Below, one piece after another: positions 22,617 through 37,500 of a stretch of DNA of 64,000 nucleotides (positions within the stretch are counted from its first letter, which is position 1; every line of letters begins with the position of its first letter). The position numbers and the translations under genes were made by a program. Location: the NCBI RefSeq assembly GCF_902635505.1, contig NC_045427.1:53656539-53720538 (forward strand), read 5' to 3'. Source of the stretch: Sarcophilus harrisii (Eukaryota > Chordata > Mammalia > Dasyuromorphia > Dasyuridae). The notes beneath the pieces are model-generated. The model was not told where the DNA came from and did no database searches. It saw nothing but the letters and a program-made list of their open reading frames with translations.

Positions 22617-25600
22617 CTGTAAAAAAAGAAAGACTGTTAAGCTATAGCATTTCTCTCTTCAAGCACAAGAAAAATTTCTCAATTTACAAATCCTTTATAG
22701 GATCTGGGCAAGTAGTCAAAATAAAAATTTCTGTACAAGAATTTTCTGCCTCAAAACAAGATGCCTTAATTAATGAAGATGTCTACTACTTAATACTTCA
22801 ATACATTTACAAGAGGAAATCTCTTTTCCCCCCTTCTCAAAATTGAAAAAAACAAACAAAACAACTACCACAAAATACTAATTAGAATAGAAAGGCTGGA
22901 TTGGGAGTTTTGAAGACCAAGGATCAAATCTCAGCTTTTGTTATGTGGCCATATAACATCTCTAGATGTTTGCTCATTTGGACAATGAGGGCGTTAGCCT
23001 AGATAACTTCTAATCTCTCTTCCAGTTCTAAATCTAGAAGTTTACAAATCTTTTAACCAGAATATTTAATTAAGTAGATATTTTTATCCTCAAATATGAA
23101 ATCTCAGGAAAGAACAGTGATACAAAATGTTTGTCTGTAACACTATTGGACAGACAGAACTCTCATTTAGCTGATCTGTTATTTTAGGAATACAAATCTT
23201 CATCCTAACCAGATTTCATCTACAACTACGATTGCCTTTAACTATTAGTTACAAATCAAACCTGTAACAGTAAACTCAAACAATATAAAGCACAGTGTTC
23301 AGATAATTGTGGTCATGTGTGTATTTATGGCATGCTTTCACCTACTTTGTCCTATGCCTTATCAAACTACAGAGATGAGTGTTGGACAGTACTTTCACAA
23401 ATGAGAATTGGTCAGAAAAGGGATTAGGCAAGAATATGAATAATATAGTAAAATCCAATAAACTATCAGAAAAGCCAACCCTGAAATGCTTGCATGAACT
23501 TGTGTTTAAAAGTCTAAGTTGGCCTAAAGACTGGTGATTACCACTCATTCCTCTGTGCTAGGAAAGCATGTTCAAATTCAGATTCATCTCTGTAAAAATA
23601 CACACACCAAATTGAGTTTAAGAATTGTGGGGCTTTTTGGCACTGTTTTTGCTTTATCATGGTATCAGGTATGGTAATGGCAACTACAATTTAAGGCCAA
23701 TTTTGCTCATTCCTCCACTAACGTCTATTATAAAAAGTTTTCACTCACTCCCACATCATGCTGTGCTTCCTAATTACCATCCTTCCATTCTGAGTTTCCC
23801 CAGCTCTGAGAGGTGAGTTTCCCCTTTTGTAGGATCTGAATCTTCACATTACTCCCTTTACCATATCCCATGTGACCCCACCCTTTGCTTTCTAGCATCT
23901 GCCTTATTTTCCTTCACTAGAAGATAAGCTCCCTGAAAGTAGAGAATATTCATATCAAAGGCCACATTATATTTATCCATCCATCCTACAGTTAAGCATT
24001 TGTCACCTGCAAAGTCCTCTTTACAGAAGTCTATCACCCCATAAAAACCTGCAACTGTCTCACATGGCCAAATGATCACAACAATTCTAATTTTGAGATA
24101 AGTTCTCTTTTGGACCTAGTTCAGAGCAAAAAATCATCATCAAATTATGAAAACCTAGGTTTTCCAGATGACAGTACATTCCGTATAACAGTATCTTCCA
24201 GGTGAAGTATTATTCAACTTAGTGATTCCTTAACAATATAATTATAAAAACTTTATTGTTGAATACACTATACATACTTACATACCTGCAAAAAGTCGGT
24301 AGTTTCTGTGACCTTTAAAATTTTTATTTTTTACACCTGGAGAAAGGAGCTCTGAAAAACAAAATACCAGCAATTCTAAGGCACTGGAAGATTTCTGAAC
24401 ATTAAATACAATATTAGAAAGTCGTCAAGAATTCAATATAAATAAAAAAAACACTGGAGACCACCCTTGCAAAACCTTCTATTCCCACTTTTCCCCTCCT
24501 TCTTTCCACTCTCCTCCCCCAGATGGCAGGTAGACCCATACATGTTAAATATGTTAAAGTATATGTTAAATCCAATATATGTATATATAACCATACAGTT
24601 ATTTTGTTGCACAAGAAAAATCAGACTTAGAAATAAGGTAAAAATAACCTGAGAAGGAAATAAAAAATTCAAGTAGACAAAAACAGAGGGAGTGGAAATA
24701 CTATGTTGTATTTCATAAAACTGTAAAATTTTTCAAGTGGTTTAACAATTGGGCCATGACCAAAGTATTTCTGCTTAATACAGCAATAGTGAAGTTTTTT
24801 TCAACTTTTAAAAAATGGTTACCAGTTAACTAAAACATCAAGAAATGTGCACCAGAGTGAATTATTAAGTCCATGCTAGGAAAACAAAACAAAACAAAAT
24901 CATAGATCTGCCTCCTCAAGAATCGCTATTCAGACTGCCAAAAGGAAATGTCACTTCAGAAATTGTCTTCATGTCATAAAGCACACCTACTCTGAGTCTA
25001 CTTAGGCCCTCAGTAAAAGCAATATTAAATCTAAGATGTCAACCAGGTTTACTTATTGCTGGACATCATGTAAAAAGTAATGCACTAAAACTTTCTGCTA
25101 TTACTTCTGTAATTGTGTTCTGAGTGGGATTTAAGGTCATGTCTTCATTTTTCTTCTAATTAGATGACCCCAAAGCAACTTCAGGTTTAAATCTATCGTC
25201 TTTTCCAAATGCCCCATACATTGCCAGAATTCACCTTTACATTTGTATAACTGCACTCAAAGTTTTCTTCTGGAAAATATATCTTGAAGATTCTACTGAT
25301 TCTTCATGCATTCTTCTAGCAAGACTCTTTGGGGAAATTTTTATTTTTCTACCTAGATGCGTATTTATTAGCTAATAAAGTCATCAGGACAACTCTAACT
25401 CTGTAATGTTCTTAGATGTCTTTTAAAATACATGGAAACTAACAAATGATTATTTTGGTTAATGGACTAAAAATTCCTAGATTCGTCACTATAGCTATAC
25501 TTACTATGAAAACTCCCCAAGAACAGAGTTCACTAAGCAACTGCTTTGCATTCACTTAACCAGAATACCCTATTATCTTTACCTCTATCATGCAACTTTA

Positions 25601-28600
25601 CTTCAAACTGGATTTAGTATATTTCAAACCACATGTGCTTTTACTTTCCCCTTTACTGACATAAAGTGCAAAGGGGTTTCAGTCTAACAGACTGGCTTTG
25701 TGAACAAGCATGACTAACTCTTCAGTAATGAGACTGAACTTGGATAGTCTGGTGCTCTCAGATGGCACACCCAAAATGGAAGCTTGGTAGGGGCAATTAA
25801 AACTTCAACAACTGGCAGAGATTTCAAAAACCAGAGTTATCCTAATCATAAGGCATCAAAAGAAAAGTTCAGCAGAGGCTCCTTAGATGTAGAATAATCA
25901 AATAGGGATAGTATCAGAAGTTATCCTAAAGTTGAAAATTACTAAATTCCATGTTTAATGGCCATAATAACATAAAAATAAAATCTAAACAATGAATGAC
26001 AATAACACACAAAGTTAAAAACACACAACTTTTCCAAAATTAACTTGCCACCAGAATAAAATCAGTAAAATAAGATTAATATAAAATTCTCAAGTTTTTT
26101 ACCCAAGAAAGCACAAGATTATAGTAAAAAAAATCAATATAGCATAATGATAAATAACTAGGCATTTCCCTAATCCAATCCTCTACTTTTTCAAAGCCAA
26201 AAAAAAAAAAAAAAGTAGATTGTGGTTTATGAAGCTAAATTTTTTCCTCTTTGATACAACTTATACCCACCAATCTTCCTCTAGACAATATCCAGTATTC
26301 AAAAATATATAACATTCAGTCAGAATGTTTCTGTGAAAATCTAACACAATTTTTAAAAAATATAACTTTTTTCAATGTTAACATGAAAGGGTCAAACCCA
26401 AGGTCTTAAATTAATTATCTTTAAAGTAGCATATTTTTTAAAAAATTAAAAAAACTGTTTCCCTTATTGAATATTACCTCTGCTAATCTCCAAGTCCACA
26501 GGATACTCGATATTTTTAATAAGCTTTTGACATCCACCAGTCTTCTCATACACAAACCGTTTGAGGTGTAGAACAAGAACAGGGGGGAGCTTTTCCAGGG
26601 TCACTCTCCGACTAATCTCAACCTAAGAAACAGAGGGCACATGAATACATCGCGGTTGTCTGAAAGCACAAAACACCTACTTGCTAACTGACCCACCTCC
26701 TGTGAAATGAGGTGGGAAATGATCCCTCTCCTGGCTTCAGTAGCCATGGGCAATGAGTTTGAGAGAAGTAAAGTAACTGAAAACTGAAACCAACAGGAAT
26801 TACAGAGAGTGAGTGACTGACGATTCTCTTTGTTAATAAGAAGTTGACTACTTCTCAACACTCCCATGATCTGATTTTTCCTTTAACCCCACAGACCCAG
26901 AGGGGACAGTCTTCCAACATGACTATGGCTGAAGAATTCATCATGCTACAGCCAACCTGGGGTAAACAAAAAGCTCCCGCAGAGCAGGGCAGATTCTCCA
27001 ATGATACCCATGTGCTCTGACCTAGTGTCACTCTCTTACATTTTCTCTAAGTTTCATACTCTAAGCTTTTCCAGAAATCCACATGCCACAAATGATTTGG
27101 ACCCTGACTTCTGGTAGAGCCAAAAGAACACCACATGGCTGAACTTGTAGGGGAGAATTTCCACAGAAAAAAGGTGTGAATCTTTCTCTGTCTCTCCCTC
27201 CCCTCTCTCTTCTTTTTATTGAAACTGTGACTTCTTTGGCCTAGGAGCTGCCAGCAGGCTCCTGTCATCTGCCCTGACATTTGAGGGTGCTGGGTTCTGC
27301 TGGGAATGTGCCTGGGGTCACGTCATAGGCAGGACTCGACTATTAAAACCACTCTCATGCATACTTCTGCATGTTACTCTTCATAAACAATTATTCTTGT
27401 TAAAATGAGCAAAAGGTGACTGGAAGGAGAGGAAAATGAAGCAGGATATGTGATGGATGGAGTCACAGCTCGGCCACCAGCTGCATACAGTTACTTGGGG
27501 GAATCACTTCTCTGTAAATTGAGAGTTGGACTGGATAGTCTGAGGTGCACCTGGGCCGGGCCTTCTAGGTCTAATAATGTGTGCTACTTCTGTACTTGAC
27601 TGGGTATCACATTTCTCTCTAAGATACACCTATCATATTCCAGTTATATTTTTATATTCCTATCATATTCAATAATTTTAAAATGATTTTTCTGCTTTCT
27701 CATTTTATTTTGATCAAAACTTTACTAAAAATTTTAGGTGGTACTATCTAAATAAAAGAAACTTTCATATGACCACAATGCAAAACTCTAAACAAAATCT
27801 TTTAAAGATATTAAGTGCTAAGAGGAAAAGGCTATTCATTTAACATCTATCACCAGTTATCTTTCTTGCTAATTAACTTCTGTACACAGCTAATACCTAC
27901 CCTATGGGAGACTCTCAAGATTGAGATTTTGTGTTTCATCAGAGGCATACTGTCTTACACATAAGAGATGCTTAACAAAGATATGCTGACCAATGGAAAA
28001 TATTAATTAATTTATTTTTACCAGTTAGTAAAAAGTGAGACTATGATAATCAAGTACCACGAAAGTTATATTCTCTGAAAGACTGGTTTCAATGTCTATC
28101 CCATATTTTGGAAGCAAATTACTTTTTACAGACATTTCTTTTATTCTATAAATTAAATTATTTTATGCTGAACTCTTTCTTATTGAGTTTTTCATGTTTT
28201 CACTGAGTCTCATGAATTTCAGAGGGCAGATAGGTAGTGCAGTGGATAGAGTGCTAGGCCTGGAATCAGGAAGATTCTTCTGAGTTCAAATCTGGTCTCA
28301 GACATTTAGTAACTGTGTGACCCTGAACAAGTCACTTAACTCTATTTGCCCGAGTTTCCTCATCTGTCAAATGAAATGGAGAAGGAAATGGCAAACCACT
28401 CTGGTATCTTTTACAAGAAAACCCCCAAAAGAGTCACAAAGAATCAACATGACAGAACAACAATTCAACAGCAATATAAATTTCAAGTTACAGTTTGTAA
28501 CTAAAATGAAAATGGTGTTTTCAAATACAGTTCTAATTCTACAATGGGTTTCAGATTCTTACTTTAAGAAATAACTATTTTAAAGTGTAAAGTACATTAT

Positions 28601-31600
28601 TTATTCAGATGTAATGTAAATGGGAAATACTTAACAAAATAAAAAGAACTACATCATAAATAATGTTATCTCTGATTTTTTAAGTCAGTATGTGATGCGG
28701 TCTGCAAGGAACCATTTATATTTGACCCTACTCCAGGCTCAGAGACAAAAAAACTACCATACCATAAAGGACCTTACAGTCTTACTAATGGAGAATATGA
28801 CACAATAACAAATAGTATGAGAAAGAACCAAAGTGCTATAGAAAAAATTGACTAGGGATAAAATTATTTCATATAAACATGTGTATGTTTCATATATATG
28901 TATATAATGTGTACATATGTAGATATAGGCATAACAATATAGAGAGCATATTGTATGTATATGTATGCATCTGTGCCTACATACATATACTTTCACAAAT
29001 ATACAGACATATATGCATGTGTATTATGTCGCTCTACCCTACCACAGTTTCCATTGGGAACATCTAGAATACCTTAGTGTAAAAAATTATATTTGATCTA
29101 TTTCAAAAAGAGATTTTATTTGACAGAGATAATGTATCTGGGCAAGATCTGTAGGAATAACAGGGACAATAATGATGATACTAGCATTTATATAGCATTT
29201 TAAGATTTGCAAAGTGCTTTGCATGTATTATCTCATTCAATTCCCACAAAAATTCTGGAAAGTAGGTACTATTATAATCTCTATTTTATATGAGAACCTA
29301 TAGGGAAAGAGAGGCAAATACAGACAGTAGTTAAGCGAGTTGTCCAAGGTCACAAAACTAGTATCCAAGGATAGATTTGAACTCGGGTCTCTCTGATTTT
29401 TGAATACAAAAAATTCAAGAAAACATCAAAAGATGATACTATTTAACAGCTAATGAATGGTTCACTTTGGCTAGAACATATGCATTCATGAAACAAATAG
29501 TGTAAAATAAGAAAAGAAAGATGGCTTGGAATCAGTGTAAGAATCTCAAATGTCAAGCTAAGAATTTTAAAATTTTATCTTCCAGATATTCAATAGCCAT
29601 TTAAAGCAGTTATTGCATCAATTAATTGTATAGGCCATATCATCTAGAAACCACTGTAAAAAGCAGCACCATCTTCTTTTTGTTCAGCAGTACAGATTAA
29701 ATTATAAGTCTTTTTTCCTTGCTTCCCATTCTTCATATCTTGAAGTAGTTTTCTCTCCTTAAGTTGTGGTTACAACTTTAAATTTTATGTCATCCTCAGA
29801 AGCTTAATTAAAAAGTTCAGCCAACCAATTATTCCAAATTAGAGAGTCCTAATCATGGAAACATCAATCTTTATAAAAATCAACTAGAATAAATCAAGAG
29901 GTTCAAAGAACTTTTTAAAAAATCAAAATGGAAAGGAATCTTAAGGATCATCTAGCTCAATCTTGTCCTTTTACAAAAGAGAAAATTCTCCCTAATGCCT
30001 CTAGGATAAAGTATAAACGCTTCTGTTTGGCTATAAATGCCTCTTACACTCTTGCCCCTATCTGTCTTTCTAGTTTTATCATACATTAGGCTACTCCTTG
30101 AGCTGTCTGGTTAGGCCACACATTCTGATATTCTCTGTTCCATCTTCAGCCTCTACCCTGGCCATTGTCAAAGCCAGGAAGGGCCTCCTTCCTTACCCAT
30201 AATTCTTTTATTCCTTCAAGATACAACTCAAGCAATATTTCTTCCTACCTGAAGTTTTTATTGATCCCTCCTAACTCTAACCCTCAGGAACCATCCTATA
30301 TTTGTTCTGTTTATCTTAAATCTGTAATAATTATATATTTTTATCTCTAACAGAACGTAAACTTCTTGAGTAGGAATTAACTCATCTTTTGTATTTGTAC
30401 CTCTAGGGCCTGCCATAGTGCTTAGCAGGTGGCAGAAGCTTAGTAAATACTTGCTGATTGACTGAAATTTAGAGAGTGAATTTAGCCAATGTCACACAAT
30501 AATATCATGGGACCATTGTATGCTGAGTCTAAAACTGAATGCACTTTCAATTCACATTAAGGAAACTATTAAATGGCATTATAGTAAATCCAAGGAAACC
30601 AAAATCTATTGGGTTCAATTGTCTTAGTTTAGGCTAAATTAGTAATGTAATAATTACATAACTGACAAATTATTGCTAATTTTAGGGAAGAAAAGTAAAA
30701 TTAAACATATGGCTTGGACAGAATAATTTTTCCACATTCTCTCTTCAAAAGACCTAATTTTTAAATTCCAATACCAAAAAAATAAATAAATAAACTAAAT
30801 AAATTTTAATATCAATAGAGCTGCTTTGAACTATCTAGTGTAGTGAAGAAAACAATGAATCTAGAGTTGTATCTGGGGACTTTGGTTCAAATTCTTGCTC
30901 TGCCATCTTCCCCCGGCTAACCCAGGGTTCTCTCCCTCAGTCAGTTGTCTCTGAGGAAATACCTCTTGCTTGGTTTTTGTGGTATATCCTTGGACAGACT
31001 CTCTTGCCACCAGACTTTCCAATGCATCCTGGACTGTGTGTATCTTCTCAGACTGGATATCCAATTGCAAGGTAAAAAATGGTTGCAAAGTAGCAGATTC
31101 CTTTGAACTCTGCTGATAAACCACAGATCTAAAAGAATAGAAAAACAAAGATTAAGACAACTCTTAACTTCTGCCACTACCTCCTGAAGCTAATCATTAG
31201 GATAAAAGAAAGATAAAATTTAATGCATTTCAAAGTCCAGATAACAAAGATAATCTGAAATGGAGCAAATCATTTCCTCCAAGTTAAATATTATACAACT
31301 CATATGATTCCCCTACAACACTTTCATCACCAGTTTGCAACTCTTTCCAGTTAAATTCTCCTTTGTCAAAATGTTCTGAAAGTGAATTTCCTGCAGACAG
31401 TATAAAACATTTAGAAGTCTACCTGTCAAGACATACCCAGGAATCATACGAACACAATTACAAAACACTCTTCATACAAATAAAGACAAATGTTACTTGC
31501 TTGTAAGTAGGTTGAGCCAATGTAAGATTAAACTACTTATTCAGCATTATATCACACTACCAAAGAATTACTTCATAGAGCTTAAAAAAAAAATCCATCT

Positions 31601-34520
31601 GGAAGTAGAGTCAAGACTATCAAGGGACTCAATTAAAAAAAAAAGTGAAGGAAGGTAGCGTAACAGCATTGGATTTCAGAGTGGTAATCATTAAAATAAT
31701 CTGGTACTGGCTAAGAAATAGAATGGCTGATTAATGGAACAGATTAGGCACACAATACACAGTAATAAATGACCCAATGTTTGATAGACAAAAGATCCAA
31801 TCTTTTGGGATAACTCACTTTTTGACAAAAACTGCTGGGAAAATTAGAGAGTAATTTGGCAGAGCTAGACCAAGACCAACATCTCACATTGTATACCAAG
31901 ATAAGGTCAAAATAGATACAGGATTTAGGCAAAAGGGGTAATATTATAAGTAAATTTTAGAAAAGCACAGAAATATTTCTTATGTACAGATAAGGGAAGA
32001 CCAAAGAGGCACAGAAGTTCATGGGAAGTAAAATGGATTATTTTGATTATAATAAGTTTAAACATTTTTTGGGGGGAGGGGGGAAGGGAGGAGAGAAGCC
32101 AATGCAGACAAACTTATAAAGAAAGTAAGGAAAGTGAGGGTAAATTTTATAGCAAGTTTTTCTGATAAAGGCTTCATTTCTCAAATATATTGAGAACTAA
32201 GCTAAATTTATAAAAATAATGTCATTTTCCATTTGAAAAATAGTCAAAGAACAGGCAATAATCAGAAGACGAAATCAAAGCTATCAATAGTTATAAGAAA
32301 AATGCTTTAAATCATTACTGATTAAAGAAATGCAAATAAAACAACTCTAAGGTACCCCACTCTACCCATGAGATTGGCTAATATGACAGAAAAGAAAAAT
32401 GATAGATGTGCCAACAGTTAACTTTGATTTCTTGCTCTCTCATCTTGCCTCGGAAAAGAAAACAGTTTAGTAGTTCAACATATAATGCTGTTTCTGTGAT
32501 TTGCTGGGTGACTAAATAGAGTAGGATTTTAAGCACAGATCTCTCCCTTCATAAAACAAACGTGATAAAAAATTAGGTTAATTATTTTCTTTGCTTTGTT
32601 TTTATATTTAAAAGTTTTATTCATTTGAAATTAAGATGTCATAGAATACTCTAGCTCAGTTCCACTGTGTGCAAAATAAACAACAGGTGCTCTCTTAGAT
32701 CTGACTACATAGCAACAGCTTTGATTTTGCATTTTCTACCAAAGCACACTGGCATTACTGATTTTTGTTTTGGTTCCTAGATTGGATCACAGAATTCTGA
32801 GCTAGAAAAGGCTGTGAAGATAATCTGATTCAAACTTAAATTCTAGATAAAGAAACTGAGGTTCAGAAAAGAAAGTGTCTTGCTATGGTCCCACAACTAG
32901 TAAGTAGCAAAGCGAGGCTTTGAACAAAGGTCTTCTCATTACAAATCTACTACTTTTTGAATAGGTTACATTTTGAATAGGTTATATGAGTGGTTATAAA
33001 CTATACAAGAGAGTGTTCAGCTAAACTCTAGTTCAAAATCCTAAAGGGGCAGAGATGCTAAGATGGCATGGCTGTCCCACTCTTTCTGATCAGGTCACAT
33101 CTAGAACTTGGTGTTCTGTCCTACATGCCACAATTTACAGAGGACATTGAAAGATGGACAATATTCAGAAGAGAGGGAACAATGAGGAGAGTGAAAGGCC
33201 TTGAGTTAAAACATGACATTTTGAAATAGGAACTAGGCTTGTTCAGTTTTGCCTGGGGGGAGAAACGGGAAGAATGGATGAAAGCTCCAGAGGCAAATGT
33301 CTGTCACTGTACCAAAATATCTTCCCAGAATTAGAGGTATGCTGAAGTGAAGGAGGGTGCTGCAGAAAGCCAGGCCATTGAGGTCCCTTTCAAATTTTCA
33401 ATTCTGAAGAGTAATAAGAATATTCTGGAGCCAAATAAAATTAAGGTGGTGAAGTACCAAAACAGCTATATATAAATGGTAAATCTTTTTAAAAGGCGAC
33501 GCACCTTATGTGTCCCCCAAAGATGCCAGTAATTGGAGTCTGAATAAAGTCAGCTTGCCGAGTGACTGATGTTTTGTTCCGGGGGCCAACTTGTTCCCAT
33601 TCATCTTCACTACCTTCTCCTTGTTCCTGTTCATCTTCAGGTACAGAGTGTGTTTCAGGTCCATTGGAAACTGAAAATTCTGAAAGGGAAATATAGCTTA
33701 CATTTTTATTTATAAAAAATATTAGCAAAAATATATTTTAAAAACTTTAGTCAACATACAAACCTATTTAGGTAATCAAAATGAAAAAAATATAGCTGAT
33801 GGTTCTTATTGAGTCTACTTAAAAGTATACACATTCTAAATTCAGATATGTGCTACAATAAGAAAAAAAAATCATTGGGAATTTATACTGTGATGGGGAA
33901 ACCTCAAAATTTAACTTAAAATTCAATTTAAAAGTACAATTACTCTTACAAAAGCTTTGGAAAATATCAATGCAAAATGGTGTCCAGATTTTACTGATGT
34001 GGAATATTACTTAACATTAACACCTTAAAAATAGCAAGAACTTCCAAGTCTTTCACTAATGAAGACAGCATCTTTATGCTTCTTAAATATATTATTTCTT
34101 TTTGAGAAATGACATTCCTACTGGAAACTTAGTGGATGCCCATTAGTTGGAGAATGGCTCAATAAGTTATGGAATATTATTTTTCTATAAGAAATGATCA
34201 GCAGGAAGATTTCACAGAAATGCCTGGAAAGACTTGCATGAACTGATGCCAAGTGGATGAGTAGAACCAGGAGATCACTGTACACAACAAGAAGGTTATA
34301 TAGGAAGATCAATAGATGGGGCTCTTTCCAACAGTAACATGATTCAAGCCAGTTCCAATGATCTTGTGATGAAGAGGGCCATCTACACCCAGAGAAAGGA
34401 CTGTGGGAACTGAATGTGGACCACACATAACATTTTCACTCTTTTTGCTGTGCTTGCTTGCATTTTGTTTTCTTTCTCATTTTTTTTCCTTTTTGATCTG
34501 ATTTTTCTTGTGCAAAACAA

Positions 34521-34584
<64 letters not shown>

Positions 34585-37500
34585 TACACACACACACGAC
34601 TTTTTTTTTTTTTAAACATTTAACATATGTTGGATTACTTGCCATCTAGGGAAGAGGGTGGAGGGAAGAGAGGGAAATTTGGAAAACAAGATTTTGCAAA
34701 GATCAATGTTGAAAAATTATCCATATTTATGTTTTGAAAATAAAAGGCTTTAATTTAAAACATGAAAAGGAAAAAAGAAAGCATTTTAATTAAATTTTGA
34801 ATATCGTATAAGAAACATTTTCTACAAATACACACATAGTTAGTATCGCCAGACATTTAAAAACTACTGTTGGGACATTTAGTTGGTATAGTAGAGCACC
34901 AGAGTCGAATTCATGAGGACCAGAGTTCAAATCTGGCCTCAGACATTTAACATTTACTAGTAGCATGACCCTGGGCAGGGCATTTAACCCCAATCACCTG
35001 GGGGGGAAGGAGAAATCTTTTTTTTTTTTTTTTTTTTTAATGGAAAGGAATAATAGGAAAAATAGCCACTAAAGATTTATGTTCTTAGGGACTTTTTCAA
35101 CACAATTTTGTGGCAAGTAAAGCAACTGAGATAGCCTACTTTCATTATTTGGTAAAAGAAGTTTCTTTAAGTTCAACATTTCCTCGTGAAGTCCATTTAG
35201 AATAAATCCTAGATATTCTTCAGCATCTTCTTGTCGACCCTAAAAAGGAAAAGCAAGATTTACCATTCTTACAATATTTGTAAGTAATGCAGCAAAACTA
35301 TTCATCTGCCTTGCCCACCCCTCATTTTTGATGTCTCTTTTGGGGAAATGCTTTCTATCTTTAATTATCCCTTTGGGAACTTATTTCTCATCTTAACAGA
35401 GTATGAGGGAAATATGCAGACCTTACACCAGGGATTCCAATGATAAAGTTAAAGCTGTAAGGGCCCTCAGAAGTTACCTAGTCCAACTTCATCTTTTTTT
35501 AACAGAAGAAAAAAGTTAAATGTGGCCTGAGGTCATACAAAAGTAAACAATAAGAGCTGAAATTTGAACATAGTTGGATTCCAATTCCATCACCCTTTCT
35601 ACTGACTATATTCTATATAAGAATATAGAAGGAATAGAAGGGGCACAAAAAGGCTTATGGTAAATAGTGATAATGAGCTCCAATTGAGATCAAAATATCT
35701 ATAAAGCAATGTGGCTTAATGAAAAAAGTATTGGACCTGGGCTCAAATCCTACCTTTGATACTAGCTATAGGACTGTGGGCATACAACCTTTAAGCCTCT
35801 CAACTATAAAATGATCATATATCTGACTTGCGCACAGTCACAGCCACTAAGCCACATGCCAGATTTGAACTCAGGTCTGTATAACTAAATGCTAACCGTG
35901 GAGGCATCTAGTTGCCACAACTTATTATATGCTATAATATTAAGTTATAATATTACTTATTATAAAAAATCTCCAACCTTTTCAGAGAGGCTTGACTTGA
36001 TAACTGTCAGTAGTCTATATATATAAGTGGGTTCAAAGGCAGCTCCAGGGCGGATATCCCTTACAATCTTGTCACCAAGAGCTAAAAGAGAAATAAGACA
36101 CAAGATATAAAAATAAAAGCATATTCAGAAATGGGAGAAAGCAGATATAACAAAAGAATTTGGTGTGCGTATTCTAAATAAGACATATAACAGGTACTTA
36201 ATAGTTACTGGCTAATTGATACATATCCAGCTCATCAAATCTATAATGAAATAGTTTCAATAAATTGAGAATATTGTGCTTAAAAAGAAGTATAAACTAA
36301 GCTAATTTAATCTGTATCCATCTCTATTGTTCACTTTGTATAGTAGTAAGAGCACCATTTAACTATTCAACTTACCTTGTTTGGCTTTCGGAGGTATTGG
36401 CATATTGGTGAACTCATTCATTAATCGAACACTGGAAGTAAAATGAAGAGGATATGAAAAATAGCAATGGATTATTTTGGGATCACAGAATAGCATATTA
36501 AATGATATTTACAATATATTAGACCAAAACCAAGAGAAACAGGGTCTTCAACTACCAATTTTTCACAACCATCTTCTTGATAGCTATTTGTGAATGTTAT
36601 TTTTTTTCCATAATGGTTTTAAAGACTTAATCTTTGACCACATTAGTGAAAATTAATCCATAAACTCGTACAACAGTCATAACAATACTCAAAAGACATA
36701 TTCATTTTCAAAAAGCACATAACCCTGTTAAATTATTTAGTCATGAGTTAAAAGACAGGCCCCACAGCAATGAACACTCCTAAGTATGGTACTTACAAAC
36801 TGTCAATCATGGGTGTTGATGTGCATGGTCGCTGCACTTTGGAATACAATGGAATGAACTTCATTAAATGATACATTGGGGGGCAAGCAACCAATGCCTG
36901 CAGAGTCTAGATAAGAACATTAAGGAAGGATACAAGAAATGCAAGAAATGGTGTTTCCATAAGACAAATTCAAATATGCAATCACTTAAAACTTCAGTAA
37001 AACAAGAAAATCATGTTTAAGCACACAAGAATTAACCAATTATGTTCTCCTTTCCCTTTCAGATTCAAGTCCACGTAGAATTTATTATGAAAACAAATTT
37101 GTATATACAAAATGTTTTTAATAAAAATCCCAGCTGATCAAAAAACAAGTTTTAATTCTATTTCAATATGGTATACCTAACCTAATGATAAATGGTTATC
37201 AACTTTGTTGGCTCTCTGGGGAAAACCTGAAAATTTTGGTTCAACCCATAAGTCTTGATTTATTAATATTTATATGCTAAAAGAAATCAAATTACATGAA
37301 AATAGTTAAAATATTTTTTAAAAAATAAGTTCACAAACCTCAAGTTAAGAGCACCTGTATTAAACTGAATAGAAAGATGACTTGGAAAAAAAAAAAGTAA
37401 GTCAATTTTTGAAAAGGATACAGCATTGATGTAGCACCAGTTTCCTTTATTGATCAGCCCCCGGGGTTGCAAAGATACTGGTTTATGTATTAGCGTTACA

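Larger units (their letters stand above)
26623..30962 (-). other. USP10 intron 11
   Basis: 4.34 kb. SINE at about 27430-27590 (+); full MAR1 at 28224-28470; old LINE module at about 28735-28830; AT/GT-rich microsatellite at about 28880-29040; MIR at 29170-29400 (-); L2 nested in MIR at 29930-30560; SINE fragment at about 30836-30905 (+). Confidence 0.7.
31129..33504 (-). other. USP10 intron 10
   Basis: 2.38 kb. Largely L1 (31405-32415, +), a MIR-type fragment at about 32785-32965 (-) and a CR1/L3 fragment at 33045-33405 (+). Confidence 0.75.

Noticed and set aside
28224-28300. tRNA gene suggested by A and B boxes
   Set aside because: Part of a 245-bp tRNA-derived SINE; no acceptor stem or cloverleaf.
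34525-34578. Repeat array as CRISPR-like or satellite
   Set aside because: Simple TA dinucleotide run without spacers, inside an L1 3' end.
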